A stretch of DNA of 64,000 bases from Streptomyces pacificus (GTDB lineage: Bacteria > Actinomycetota > Actinomycetes > Streptomycetales > Streptomycetaceae), in contig NZ_BLLG01000004.1 in the NCBI RefSeq assembly GCF_011766325.1, positions 480,720 through 544,719 on the forward strand. Reading direction: 5' to 3'. The translations under genes and the position numbers were made by a program. Positions 24,115 to 32,802 of the stretch are shown piece by piece. Position 1 is the stretch's first letter. The number at the start of each line of letters is the position of its first letter. A model generated the notes under the pieces. The model had not been told where the DNA came from, searched no databases, and saw only the letters and a list, made by a program, of their open reading frames with translations.

Positions 24115-25370
24115 CGCTGACGCGCCAGCAGTTCGTCGGCCGCGGACGCGGCGGACTCAAGGGCGGCCTCGGGGCTCTTCTTCCCGGTCAGGGCCGCCTG
24201 GATCTCCGGGCTGAGAAGCGCCATCAGCTGGCGGGCCGCCGGGTTCGGCTCACCCGGATACGCGTGGTCCAGGGCCTGCTCGTACTCCTTCGCGTAGGCG
24301 CTGTCGTGCGGCACGGTCACATCGGTCCGCGGGGAGAAGAAGCCGCCCGCCCTGCCCATGGACTCGATCTGGGCGGGCTGGACCATGTAGGCGATGAACT
24401 TCTCGGCACCCTGCACGTTGGCGGACCTGGCGTTGATGCCGAGCCCGCCGGGCATGCCGAAGCAGACCTGCCCGCCGGGGCCGGTGAGGGCGGGGCCGAC
24501 GATCACGTTGCCCTTGCCCCAGGCCCTCTCGGCCAGCGCGGCGTCGGCCGGGGTGTTGGTGTAGCCCATGGCGACCTGCTGCCTGCCGAGTGCCTGGTCG
24601 GTGAAGAGGTTGGCGTTGTTCATGGCGGACCTCGGCACGGCCCCGCTCCGGTAGAGATCGACGAGGAAGGTGAGCGCCTCGACGCCCTCAGGGCTGTTGA
24701 ACGCCGACTTCCCTCCGCCGTCGGCGAAGACCCTGCCGCCCGCCTGCCAGAGCAGCGGGTAGAAGCTCATGTTGAGCGAGGCCTCGTTGCTCGCGGAGTA
24801 GTCGAGTGTGGACGCCCCGGCCTGCTTCAGCCTGGGGGCGGCGGCCCTGACGGCGTCCCAGGTCGCGGGCGGCTCGGTGATTCCCGCCTTCGCCAGCAGC
24901 TTCCGGTTGTAGAGGGTGCTGGTGACGGTGTGGTAGATCGGCGCCGCGTATACCCTGCCGTCCTGGCTCATGGCCTCCAGGGCGTTCGGGCGGAAGGCGC
25001 TCCGGGCCTCCTCGATGGCCCGGTCGACCGGGCGGAGCGCCCCGGTGGCCTGGTACTGCGGGATCTGGTCGGGTCCCAGCAGGACCACGTCCGGGCCCTT
25101 GCCGCTGCCGAAGGCGGTGGCGAGCTTCTGGTCCCGGTTCTCCCAGGGCAGATGTTCGACGCGGAGGTCGACGCCCTGCTCCTTCGCCTCGAACCCCTTC
25201 TCGATCCCCTCCCAGTAGGCGGCGTTGGCCTTGGAATCCATGATCACCGGATACATCCACACGGTGACCTTCCCGGACCCGGCGCCGCCGTCCCCGCAGC
25301 CGGCGGCCGCGAGCGTGCTGAGGGCGAGCAGTGCGAGGACAACGGCGGAGCGCTTGAACCCTGTCTTCAT
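24111..25370 (-). CDS. ABC transporter substrate-binding lipoprotein (family 1)
   Basis: A 419-residue lipoprotein. ATG 25370 has GGAGG five bases upstream. The signal peptide MKTGFKRSAVVLALLALST ends in a lipobox with Cys in AAAGCGDGG, so it is anchored outside the membrane. The body (KVTVWMYPV, GPDVVLLGPDQIPQYQATGAL, YAAPIYHTVTSTLYNRKLL, FIAYMVQP) is a type I extracellular solute-binding protein for sugars or sugar-like compounds. First gene of the transporter operon and preceded by operator copy 4. Confidence 0.9.
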   Translation of the reverse strand: MKTGFKRSAVVLALLALSTLAAAGCGDGGAGSGKVTVWMYPVIMDSKANAAYWEGIEKGFEAKEQGVDLRVEHLPWENRDQKLATAFGSGKGPDVVLLGPDQIPQYQATGALRPVDRAIEEARSAFRPNALEAMSQDGRVYAAPIYHTVTSTLYNRKLLAKAGITEPPATWDAVRAAAPRLKQAGASTLDYSASNEASLNMSFYPLLWQAGGRVFADGGGKSAFNSPEGVEALTFLVDLYRSGAVPRSAMNNANLFTDQALGRQQVAMGYTNTPADAALAERAWGKGNVIVGPALTGPGGQVCFGMPGGLGINARSANVQGAEKFIAYMVQPAQIESMGRAGGFFSPRTDVTVPHDSAYAKEYEQALDHAYPGEPNPAARQLMALLSPEIQAALTGKKSPEAALESAASAADELLARQR

Positions 25371-25421
25371 GGGGGCCTCCGGAAGCCCTGGGGGACCTGG
25401 GAAACGAGCAAAGTCCGGCAA

Positions 25422-25439
25422 TTTCGGCCTGGGCCGAAA
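25422..25439. promoter_or_regulatory. palindromic operator, copy 4 (transporter promoter)
   Basis: TTTCGGCCTGGGCCGAAA: perfect 8-bp arms TTTCGGCC/GGCCGAAA around TG, 51 bp upstream of the binding-protein ATG on the minus strand. Confidence 0.8.
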
Positions 25440-25553
25440 GTAACCGCGCAGTTCAGGGGTGTCAACGCACCCTCAGCACCCCCTCCGCGCGCGGGTGTTA
25501 CGGCATCGACCGAAAGGCGTAGTGCCGCCGCTCGGGACTCGCGGCGCAAGGCC

Positions 25554-26708
25554 TCAGGACGCGCGCCTGCGGCCGGCGCTCTTCCCCGCGGCCGTCTTCC
25601 CGGCCGCCCTCCCGGCCGTCTTCCCGGCCGTCTTCCCCGCCGCGGCCTCCGAGGGGGCCTGCCTCGAGGACGTGGCCGACTCGGGCGCAGGCTTCCCGGT
25701 GTTCGCACCTTTGGCCGTCGCACCTTTGGCCGTCGCGCCCCTGGCCGTCACCCGCTCGGCGGGGGCCCTGCCCCCCGAGGCCTTCCCCGCGGGCGCCCTC
25801 CCGGCAGCCGTCCTGCCCGGCGCCGGCTCGGCGGCGGCCGCCCCGGCCCGCTTCGACGCCTTCCTCCCCGCCGCCGCCTTCCCGCGGGGCTTCAGCTCCG
25901 CCACCGGCGCCGAGGCCTCCGCCGCCTCGTCGCCGCGCGCCTCCTTCGCCGCCCGCACACTGCTCTCCAGAGCGGCCATCAGGTCGATGACCCTGCCGCC
26001 GCCCGCAGGAGCCGGCTGCGGCTCCAGTGCGACACCCTCCGCCTTCGCCGCGATCAGCTCCTCCACCGCCTGCCGGTAGTCGTCGTGCAGCGAGTCGACG
26101 TCCACGTCGCCGAGCGTGTCCATCAGCGCGTCGGCCAGGTCGAGCTCGGCGTCCCGGATCGCGACGTCCGCGTCCGGCGCGACCCCCTCCGGCCTGCGGA
26201 CCTCGTCCGGCCAGAGCAGTCCGTGCATCGCGATGACGTCGTCGACGACGCGGAGCATGCCGAGCCGCTCCCGCCCCCGCAGGGCGAACTTGGCGAGTCC
26301 GACCTTCTTGCTCCGTTTGAGTGCTTCGCGCAGCAGGGTGTACGGCTTGGCCGCGGGCACGCCGTTCGCCGCGAGGTAGTACGCGCCGTCGATCTGGAGC
26401 GGGTCGATCTCCGAGGCCGGGACGAAGGCGACGATGTCGATGGTCTTCGTGGTCGGCAGCGGCAGCGAGGCGAGGTCCTCGTCGGTGATCGGGATCATCG
26501 TCCCGTCCGCGTCCTCGTACGCCTTCCCGATCTCCGCCTGCGGCACCTCCTGGTCGTCCAGCTCGCAGACCTTGCGGTACCGGATGCGCCCGCCGTCCTG
26601 CGTGTGGATCTGGCGGAAGGAGACCGAGCGGCTCTCCGTGGCGTTCACGAGCTTGATCGGAATACTGACCAACCCGAAGGAGATCGCACCGTTCCAAATG
26701 GATCGCAC
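25554..26708 (-). CDS. ku: Ku, non-homologous end-joining DNA end-binding protein
   Basis: A 384-residue protein. The true N-terminus is GTG 26708 (VRSIWNGAISFGLVSIPIKL), behind GGGGGA. Residues 1-~255 are the bacterial Ku core (RQIHTQDGGRIRYRKVCE, IDIVAFVPASEIDPLQIDGAYYL, PYTLLREAL), which rings DNA ends and recruits LigD. The tail of about 130 residues is Lys/Ala/Gly-rich (KTAGKTAGRAAGKTAAG), a non-specific DNA-binding extension seen in several actinobacterial Ku proteins. It is divergent from the LigD-type genes over only 50 bp, so one promoter region serves the repair module. Confidence 0.95.
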   Translation of the reverse strand: MRSIWNGAISFGLVSIPIKLVNATESRSVSFRQIHTQDGGRIRYRKVCELDDQEVPQAEIGKAYEDADGTMIPITDEDLASLPLPTTKTIDIVAFVPASEIDPLQIDGAYYLAANGVPAAKPYTLLREALKRSKKVGLAKFALRGRERLGMLRVVDDVIAMHGLLWPDEVRRPEGVAPDADVAIRDAELDLADALMDTLGDVDVDSLHDDYRQAVEELIAAKAEGVALEPQPAPAGGGRVIDLMAALESSVRAAKEARGDEAAEASAPVAELKPRGKAAAGRKASKRAGAAAAEPAPGRTAAGRAPAGKASGGRAPAERVTARGATAKGATAKGANTGKPAPESATSSRQAPSEAAAGKTAGKTAGRAAGKTAAGKSAGRRRAS

Positions 26709-26758
26709 CTTATATCCCCCTTCATTCACTATGGAGGGATTCATGGGATTCTCATCGT

Positions 26759-27643
26759 ATGACGCCCATCACGGAGGTGGAGGGGCGGCGCCTGGCCCTC
26801 AGCAACCTGGAGAAGGTCCTCTATCCGGTCACCGGGACCACCAAGGGCGAGGTGCTGCACTACTACGCCGGCATCGCGGACGTGATCCTCACGCATCTGC
26901 GGGACCGGCCGCTGTCCTTCCTCCGCTATCCCGACGGCCCCGACGGCCCGCTGTTCTTCACCAAGAACCCGCCCCCCGGCACCCCGGAGTGGGTGGAGGT
27001 CGCCGAGGTGCCGCGCTCGTCCCGGGAGACCGGCGCGCAGGTCGTCGTGCAGAACCTGCCCTCGCTGATGTGGGCGGCGAACCTGGTGGTGGAGTTCCAC
27101 ACCCCGCAGTGGCGGACGGACCGGCCCGCCCGGGCCGACCGGATGGTCCTGGACCTCGACCCCGGGGACCCCGCGACCGTCGTGGAGTGCTGCCGGGTGG
27201 CACGGTGGCTGCGGGAACGGCTGGCCGCCGACGGCCTCGGCGCATATGTGAAGACCTCGGGCTCGAAGGGCCTGCATCTGCTGGTGCCGCTGGACCCGGC
27301 CCCCTCCGCGGAGGTCTCGTCCTACGCCAAGGGCCTGGCCGTGGAGGCCGAGGCGGAACTCGGAGGGCTGGTGGTGCACCGGATGGCCCGCGCCCTGCGC
27401 CCGGGGAAGGTCTTCGTCGACCACAGCCAGAACGCCGCCGCCAAGACCACCGCCACGCCGTACACCCTCCGCGCCCGCGCCGAGCCGACCGTGTCCGCGC
27501 CCGTCACCTGGGAGGAGGTCGAGGGGTGCGGGTCGCCCGGGGACCTGGTCCTGCGACTCGGCGACATCCCGGGGAGGCTCGAACGCCACGGGGATCTGCT
27601 CGCACCCCTGGCCGACCCGGCGGCGGCGGGCGTACTCCCGTGA
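26759..27643 (+). CDS. LigD-type polymerase (primase-like) for end joining
   Basis: A 294-residue stand-alone LigD polymerase domain, AEP/primase superfamily. Metal-binding D132 and D134 lie in VLDLDPGDP; KTSGSKGLHLLVPL and FVDHSQNAAAKTT are further family motifs; SNLEKVLYP is the typical opening. It fills gaps with ribonucleotides at Ku-held ends. In mycobacterial LigD, polymerase, nuclease and ligase are fused; here polymerase and ligase are separate, coupled by a GTGA overlap. No phosphoesterase domain is present. Confidence 0.92.
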   Translation: MTPITEVEGRRLALSNLEKVLYPVTGTTKGEVLHYYAGIADVILTHLRDRPLSFLRYPDGPDGPLFFTKNPPPGTPEWVEVAEVPRSSRETGAQVVVQNLPSLMWAANLVVEFHTPQWRTDRPARADRMVLDLDPGDPATVVECCRVARWLRERLAADGLGAYVKTSGSKGLHLLVPLDPAPSAEVSSYAKGLAVEAEAELGGLVVHRMARALRPGKVFVDHSQNAAAKTTATPYTLRARAEPTVSAPVTWEEVEGCGSPGDLVLRLGDIPGRLERHGDLLAPLADPAAAGVLP

Positions 27644-28602
27644 CCCCCCGTACCGAAGGCCGACCGAGACCGCCGGTGCAGCCGGCGCTCGCCGCCTCCG
27701 TCGCCGCCCTGCCGCGCGGCGAGGGACTGGCGTACGAACCCAAGTTCGACGGTCACCGGATACTGCTCTTCAAGATCGACGGCCGCGCCGTGCTCCAGGC
27801 CCGCTCGGGACGCCTCGTCACCACCGCCTTCCCGGACCTCGCGGAGGCCGCGCTCGCCCTGCCGGACGGCACCGTGGTGGACGGCGAGGCCGTCGTCTGG
27901 ACCGGGGGCCGGACCGACTTCGCCGCCGTACAGCGCCGGGCCGCCGCCACCGCGGCGCGGGCCGGGCTCCTCGCCCGCCGGCTGCCCGCCTCCTATGCCG
28001 CCTTCGACCTGCTCTGGGAGCGCGGCGAGGATCTGCGCCCCGCTCCCTACGAGCGGCGCAGGCAGCGGCTGACCGCACTGCTCGGCCCCCTCGGGCCGCC
28101 GCTCCAGCCGGTCCCGATGACCACGGACCCCCGACTGGCCGCGACCTGGTACGAGACACTTCCCGCCGCGGGGATCGAGGGGCTGGTGGTGAAGCGTCTG
28201 GCGCGGCCGTACCGGCCCGGTGCGCGCGACTGGCTCAAGCTCCGCCACACGGAGGTGCGCGACGCGGCGGTGACCGGCTTCACCGGGCCGCCGGCCCGCC
28301 CGGCCGCCCTGGTCCTGGTGCTTCCCGACGACGACAGCCCGGTGGTGTCCAGCCCGCTGCCGCCTGCCCTGCGCGCACGCGCGGGACGACTGCTCTCGGG
28401 CCGCGCCGCGGAGCAACCGGAGCAACCAGAGCAACCGGAGCAACCGGAGGGGGCGCCCCGGACGGCGACGGCCGTCGGGATCGGGGAGGTGCCCTACCGC
28501 GCGGTGGCACCGGGGCTGCTGGCCGAGGTCGAGCGCGGCACCACCCGGCACGCCGCCGTCCGGGTCCGCCGGCTCCGGGACGACCTCATTAATCAAATTT
28601 GA
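27640..28602 (+). CDS. ATP-dependent DNA ligase (LigD ligase-type)
   Basis: A 320-residue ligase from a GTG start overlapping the polymerase stop. The nucleotidyl-acceptor K35 is in EPKFDGHR; VVDGEAVVW (motif III/IIIa region), AAFDLLWERGEDL and GIEGLVVKRLARPYRPGARDWLKLR (motifs IV-V) follow. The C-terminal OB part is short and interrupted by an EQP repeat (EQPEQPEQPEQPEG). It should seal ends brought together by Ku. Confidence 0.92.
   Translation: MTPRTEGRPRPPVQPALAASVAALPRGEGLAYEPKFDGHRILLFKIDGRAVLQARSGRLVTTAFPDLAEAALALPDGTVVDGEAVVWTGGRTDFAAVQRRAAATAARAGLLARRLPASYAAFDLLWERGEDLRPAPYERRRQRLTALLGPLGPPLQPVPMTTDPRLAATWYETLPAAGIEGLVVKRLARPYRPGARDWLKLRHTEVRDAAVTGFTGPPARPAALVLVLPDDDSPVVSSPLPPALRARAGRLLSGRAAEQPEQPEQPEQPEGAPRTATAVGIGEVPYRAVAPGLLAEVERGTTRHAAVRVRRLRDDLINQI
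28593..28602. promoter_or_regulatory. palindrome TCAAATTTGA, copy 1
   Basis: A/T-rich palindrome in a very GC-rich setting; it overlaps the last codons of the ligase gene (AATCAAATTTGACC). Likely operator half of a pair for the NTF2-like gene. Confidence 0.6.
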
Positions 28603-28640
28603 CCACACCCCGGGGCGGGAGTATCCTCCGGAGCAACTGG

Positions 28641-28650
28641 TCAAATTTGA
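28641..28650. promoter_or_regulatory. palindrome TCAAATTTGA, copy 2
   Basis: Same palindrome 48 bp from copy 1 (GGTCAAATTTGACTA), 24 bp before the NTF2-like start. The pair suggests a MarR- or TetR-type dimer binding twice. The regulator is not adjacent. Confidence 0.6.
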
Positions 28651-28673
28651 CTACCCTGCTTCGAGGAGACTGC

Positions 28674-29105
28674 GTGCCCCAGCTGCCCGACACCGGATAC
28701 CGCCCGACCGCCGACGAACTCGCCTCGATCGACGCGTGGTTCGCCGAGTACGATGCCGCCGCCGCACGGCGCGACATCGAGCGGATGGCGGACCTGGCCG
28801 TCTTCCCCCTCAACCTCGTCAGCGACGACCCGGCGGGCGACGGCGCCTCCGCCCAGTGGGACCGCGACCGGTTCGTCCGGACCATGACCAAGGTCATGGG
28901 AGACGTCGGCGACGGCATCGCCTTCGAGTCGGTGCGCACACCCGTCTTCCTCGGTCCCGCGATGGTGGTCGTCTTCAGCGACTCCACCATGACGGCGGGC
29001 GGCACCACCCAGCAGCTGCGGTACGCCGACATCCTGATCAAACGGGACGGGCGATGGGCGTTCCAGACCATGCTGCAGGGCGGCTGGGGCGACAACCTGC
29101 GCTGA
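28674..29105 (+). CDS. NTF2-like / SnoaL-type (DUF4440-like) protein
   Basis: A 143-residue protein from GTG 28674 behind GAGGAG. It has the cystatin-like cone pattern: an N-terminal helix (ELASIDAWFAEYDAAAARRDIERMADLAVFPLNLV), FVRTMTKVMGD, and C-terminal strands MVVVFSDSTMTAGG, QQLRYADILIKRDGRWAFQTMLQGGW. Such proteins bind or act on small molecules; no catalytic pair can be assigned. Twin palindromes precede it and a strong terminator follows, so it is a regulated single gene. Confidence 0.75.
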   Translation: MPQLPDTGYRPTADELASIDAWFAEYDAAAARRDIERMADLAVFPLNLVSDDPAGDGASAQWDRDRFVRTMTKVMGDVGDGIAFESVRTPVFLGPAMVVVFSDSTMTAGGTTQQLRYADILIKRDGRWAFQTMLQGGWGDNLR

Positions 29106-29127
29106 GCCGGCGCCTCCCGCGTCCCTT

Positions 29128-29170
29128 CGGCCCCGTCCGCAGCCGTGTCGTACGGCTGCGGACGGGGCCG
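29128..29170 (+). terminator. strong hairpin terminator
   Basis: A perfect 19-bp stem (CGGCCCCGTCCGCAGCCGT with its complement) and a 5-base loop GTCGT, 22 bases after the NTF2-like stop. Confidence 0.85.
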
Positions 29171-29507
29171 TACCCGTGCCCGCAGGCGCCCGCAGCGGAG
29201 CCGCGGGGTGCGGTGCGCAGCAGGTGCGGAGGGCCGGTGCCCGAAGGCGTCAAGACCCCGTGCCCGGAGGGCCGGTGTCCGAAAAATGCCGAGGCATCCC
29301 ACCCTGCCCCGCCTCTCCCCCTGTCCCTGTCCCTGCCACAGCCCCTGCCACAGCAGCCGTCACCCGCCGGCGGGCGTGTCCCGGAAGGGTGGCGTACTCT
29401 GCGGCATGCCCGGGAAAGGCCGTTCATCCGGCTCACTTGCGCGGGGTGGGTTCCCTCAGTCCTGGTGCACACTCTCCCCAGGCATCCGGCTCACTGAAGG
29501 GAACGGC
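29171..29507. other. intergenic region before the HEAT-repeat gene
   Basis: No supported gene. It contains two copies of GGAGGGCCGGTG(C/T)CCG near 29227 and 29267 and the promoter of the HEAT gene. Confidence 0.5.
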
Positions 29508-31685
29508 GTGTTCACGGGGATGGACGAGGTCGACTGGGCCTCGATGGGACATGCGTACGGCCCGGCTGACGATGTGCCGGCACTACTCAGGGGGCTCGCC
29601 TCCACGGATCCCGCCGAGCGGGAGACCGCACTCGACGGGATCTACACCGCGGTCCACCACCAGGGCGACGTGTACGACTCCACGCTGGCCTGCATTCCCT
29701 TCCTCCTGGAACTCGCCGCCAGCCCCGAGGTGCAGGACCGGGGCGCCATCGTGGAGTTGCTGACCAGCATCGGCGGCATCGACCTCGACGACGACGAACT
29801 CGATCCGGAGGACGAGGAGTTCGAGGACGCCGCAAACTACGCGATGGCCGCAGCCGCGGTGGCCTCGGGGGCCGACGTCTTCGTCGGGCTGCTGGACGAC
29901 CAGGACGCCGGGGTCCGACTCGCCGCGCCGTGCGCCCTGGCGATGCTGCACGGCGACCCGGCCCGGGTGCTGGCCCTTCTGCGGGCACGGCTGGAAGGGG
30001 AACGGGACACGGAGGTGAGGCTCGCGCTCGTCGAGGCGGTGGGGCGGATCGCCCTGCGCCACGAGGCCCTGCGCGCCGAGTCGGTCACCTGGCTGACCAC
30101 ACTGCTCGCCGGGGACCGGCCGCCCGGGGTGCGGCTGTCGGCCCTGACCCAGCTGGCGCGCTGCGCTCCCGGCCTGCTGCCGGACGACGTCGCGTCCACG
30201 GCGACCGCGCTGCTGCGGGCCGCGGACGGGGACGGCTCCGCGGACGGGTACGGGTACGGAAACGGGGACGGGTACGGGTACGGGGACGGCTCCGCGGACG
30301 GGGCCGGAACGAGTACCACCGGGCCTGGTGCAGGGGCCGGAACGACGGCTGCCGGAGCCGGGGCGAAAACCACCGGCCCCGGGGCAACGGCCGCCGATAC
30401 AAGGGCCGGCGGAGCCGGGACGGCGCAGGGCCACGGCGCCGGACCGGGCACGCCGTGGGCGGACGACCTGCTGCGGACACTCCACTCCGCGCTCGGTGAC
30501 CGCGTCGACGATCGGGTCGCGCTGCTGACCGGCCAGCTGAGCAGCGCCGACCCGGCGCAGCGCACGGACGCGGTGTGGATGTGCCACGGTCTGATCCGGG
30601 CTTGGCGCGGACCGTACGACGATGTGGTACGACTCGTCGGGGCCCAGCTCGGCGACCCCGATCCGCTGCTCCACGGCGCCGCGTCCAGCCTCCTGGAGAG
30701 CCTGTTCGGGCTGGCGCTGCCCGCGGCCGACGCTCTCGCGGAACGCGCGGGGGCCGCAGGGGCCGCAGGGGGCAACCGTCCGGCCGACCGCCGCGCGCTG
30801 ATCGCGCTCGCCAGGCTCGGCGACCCCCGCGCCGTCCCGGCGCTCGCCCGCGCGCTGGGGCAGCCGGAGCTGCCGCACGATGTGGCGTTCGCGGTGCCGT
30901 ACCTCGGCGACCTGGCGGTACCCCTGGTGCCGGTGCTGCGGGGGCGGCTCGCCGAGGTGGCTCTGGACGAACGGCTCTACGACCGGGCGGTGCCCCTGCT
31001 CGCCGGACTCGCCGGAGTGCGTGCCGCCGAGGCGCTGCCCGAGGTGCTGAGCGTGCTGCGCGGAGCGCCTGCGCGGAGCGGCGAGTGGGTGACCGAGGCG
31101 GCGCTGCGCGCACTCACGTCGTTCGGGGCGGCCGCCCTTCCGGCGGCGCCGGAACTGCGCGCGCTGCTCGGCGGTGCGTCCGCGGGTCCGTCCTCGTCGG
31201 TCGTCGCGGCCGCGGCACGGGCGCTGTGGGCGGCGACCGGGGACGCCGCCGCGGTGCTTCCGGTGCTCCACGAGCTGCTCGCGGCGGACGGTCCCGACGA
31301 GCGGCGCGCGGCAGCGGCCGCGCTGGGCTCGGTGGGCCGCGCGGCCCGGGGCGCGGCGCCCGCTCTGCGCGAGCTGCTCGGCTCGCCGGAGCGCTGGCTC
31401 CGGATGGACGCGGCGGTGGCGCTGTGGCGGGTCACGGGTGCGCCAGGGGAGTCGCTGCCGGTGCTGCGGACCGCGTGGGAGGAGAACCGTTACGGACGTG
31501 TCGAGATCGCCGAGTGCCTCGCCGAGATGGGCCCCTCTGCGGAACCGGCGGTGCCGCTGCTGCGCGCGGAACTCTCCCGGCCACGGCGGCACAACGTGCT
31601 CGACGGGGGTTCCGGGAGCCACGACATCGAGCAGGACGAGCGTCTGCTCGCGCTCTGCCGGGCGGCCCTCCGCGGTCGGGGATGA
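29508..31685 (+). CDS. large HEAT-repeat protein
   Basis: A 725-residue protein from GTG 29508 behind GAAGGGAA. The N-terminus (DWASMGHAYGPADDVPALL...AVHHQGDVYDSTLACIPFLLELA) is a recognisable family start, and the rest is helical HEAT/Armadillo-like repeats (VRLALVEAVGRIAL, ALIALARLGDPRAVPALARAL, RRAAAAALGSVGRAARGAAPALREL). A ~70-residue Gly/Asp/Tyr/Thr-rich insert at ~240-315 breaks the array. HEAT proteins are scaffolds; relatives with this N-terminus often appear beside toxin/immunity genes. The shorter protein at 62911-63402 shares the same N-terminal pattern. Confidence 0.8.
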   Translation: MFTGMDEVDWASMGHAYGPADDVPALLRGLASTDPAERETALDGIYTAVHHQGDVYDSTLACIPFLLELAASPEVQDRGAIVELLTSIGGIDLDDDELDPEDEEFEDAANYAMAAAAVASGADVFVGLLDDQDAGVRLAAPCALAMLHGDPARVLALLRARLEGERDTEVRLALVEAVGRIALRHEALRAESVTWLTTLLAGDRPPGVRLSALTQLARCAPGLLPDDVASTATALLRAADGDGSADGYGYGNGDGYGYGDGSADGAGTSTTGPGAGAGTTAAGAGAKTTGPGATAADTRAGGAGTAQGHGAGPGTPWADDLLRTLHSALGDRVDDRVALLTGQLSSADPAQRTDAVWMCHGLIRAWRGPYDDVVRLVGAQLGDPDPLLHGAASSLLESLFGLALPAADALAERAGAAGAAGGNRPADRRALIALARLGDPRAVPALARALGQPELPHDVAFAVPYLGDLAVPLVPVLRGRLAEVALDERLYDRAVPLLAGLAGVRAAEALPEVLSVLRGAPARSGEWVTEAALRALTSFGAAALPAAPELRALLGGASAGPSSSVVAAAARALWAATGDAAAVLPVLHELLAADGPDERRAAAAALGSVGRAARGAAPALRELLGSPERWLRMDAAVALWRVTGAPGESLPVLRTAWEENRYGRVEIAECLAEMGPSAEPAVPLLRAELSRPRRHNVLDGGSGSHDIEQDERLLALCRAALRGRG

Positions 31686-32082
31686 CGCCCCGGCCGCGGT
31701 CGGCGCCGCGGCCGCCCGGGCCCTGAGCACCGCGGGGCACCGGGGGCACCGGGGGCACCGGGGGCACCGGGGTCCCGCGGTGGCGGCCCACCCGGCGTGC
31801 GCGCCGGCGCTGCCGGGCGAGCGGCCGGGCGCTGCCACCGCGTGCCGCACCATGCGCCGCCGGGCCGTGCCCCGCACGGCGCCGAGCGCCGAACCGGGCA
31901 CACACCCCCGCCGCGGCCGCAGGAGCGCCGGACCCCCGCGCACATACCGTGCGGACCGCACCGAGCGCCGCACCTCGCACGCGCCCCCGCGAACCACCCG
32001 CAGATCGCCCGCAGGGCGCAAACACGACTTCCGTACCCTGGAGGGCGTCCCGCTCTCGATTCGACCCGCCCCAGGACCCCTC
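31686..32082. other. intergenic region with 9-bp repeats
   Basis: About 400 bp without a supported gene. Near 31735-31770 there are four copies of GGCACCGGG. The promoter of the lipoprotein-kinase pair should be in the second half. Confidence 0.5.
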
Positions 32083-32802
32083 GTGCCCCGTCACCGCGCG
32101 CCCCGCGCGCCCCGCTCCGCGCCAGCCGCCGTCGTCGCCGTCGCCGTCGCCGCGCTGCTGCTCGCCGGCTGCGGCCACGCCGGCGGACTGGAGAGCGCGG
32201 GGCCCACACCGACCGCCGTCGGGCCGGTGCAGCTGTGGCCGGAACTCCCCGAGATTTCCACGCCCCCGGTCGACTACGGCGAGAACCGCACGGAACGCGT
32301 CGAGGGCATCGCGCTCCCCGGCGGCGACGTCCACGCCGTGGACCCGGTCGCCGTCGTGCAGGCGGATGCGGCCGCCCGCCCCGGCCGGGCTCCGGCGCCC
32401 GACGGGCTGGACGAGCGGACGGCCCGGCGGATCCGGGAGTGCGGCGCCAAGCCGCAGCAGTGCCCGGTGATGAAGCCGTACTACCGGGACCTCACCGGCG
32501 ACGGGAGGGACGAGCTGATCGTCGGCGTCAGCATGCCCGGGCAGCAGACGTCGGTCCGGGTGTACGCACCGGAGCGGGGCGGGCTGACCCGCATCATGGC
32601 GGACACGGAGGCGATCGTCGGTGTGGAACTCGCCGGCCGCGACCTGATCCTGCGCGCCGTGTCCGCGGGCATCCCCGGCTACGAGTACCGCACGGTCTGG
32701 TCCTGGGACGGGCAGCAGCGGGCGATGCTGCCCGAGCGGGACGAGATCATCCATGTCAGGCCGTCCGGGCCCGCACCCGGGCCGTCGGCGGACGCCCGAT
32801 GA
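32083..32802 (+). CDS. lipoprotein paired with a sensor kinase
   Basis: A 239-residue protein from GTG 32083. Its signal peptide (AAVVAVAVAALLLAGC) ends in an LLAGC lipobox, so it is anchored on the outer face of the membrane. Later parts (YYRDLTGDGRDELIVGVSMPG, VRVYAPERGGL) resemble one FG-GAP/VCBS-like blade. The stop overlaps the kinase start (ATGA). The layout recalls CseA, the lipoprotein that modulates the CseC kinase in S. coelicolor, but I cannot claim orthology. Its probable job is to tune the kinase. Confidence 0.75.
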   Translation: MPRHRAPRAPRSAPAAVVAVAVAALLLAGCGHAGGLESAGPTPTAVGPVQLWPELPEISTPPVDYGENRTERVEGIALPGGDVHAVDPVAVVQADAAARPGRAPAPDGLDERTARRIRECGAKPQQCPVMKPYYRDLTGDGRDELIVGVSMPGQQTSVRVYAPERGGLTRIMADTEAIVGVELAGRDLILRAVSAGIPGYEYRTVWSWDGQQRAMLPERDEIIHVRPSGPAPGPSADAR

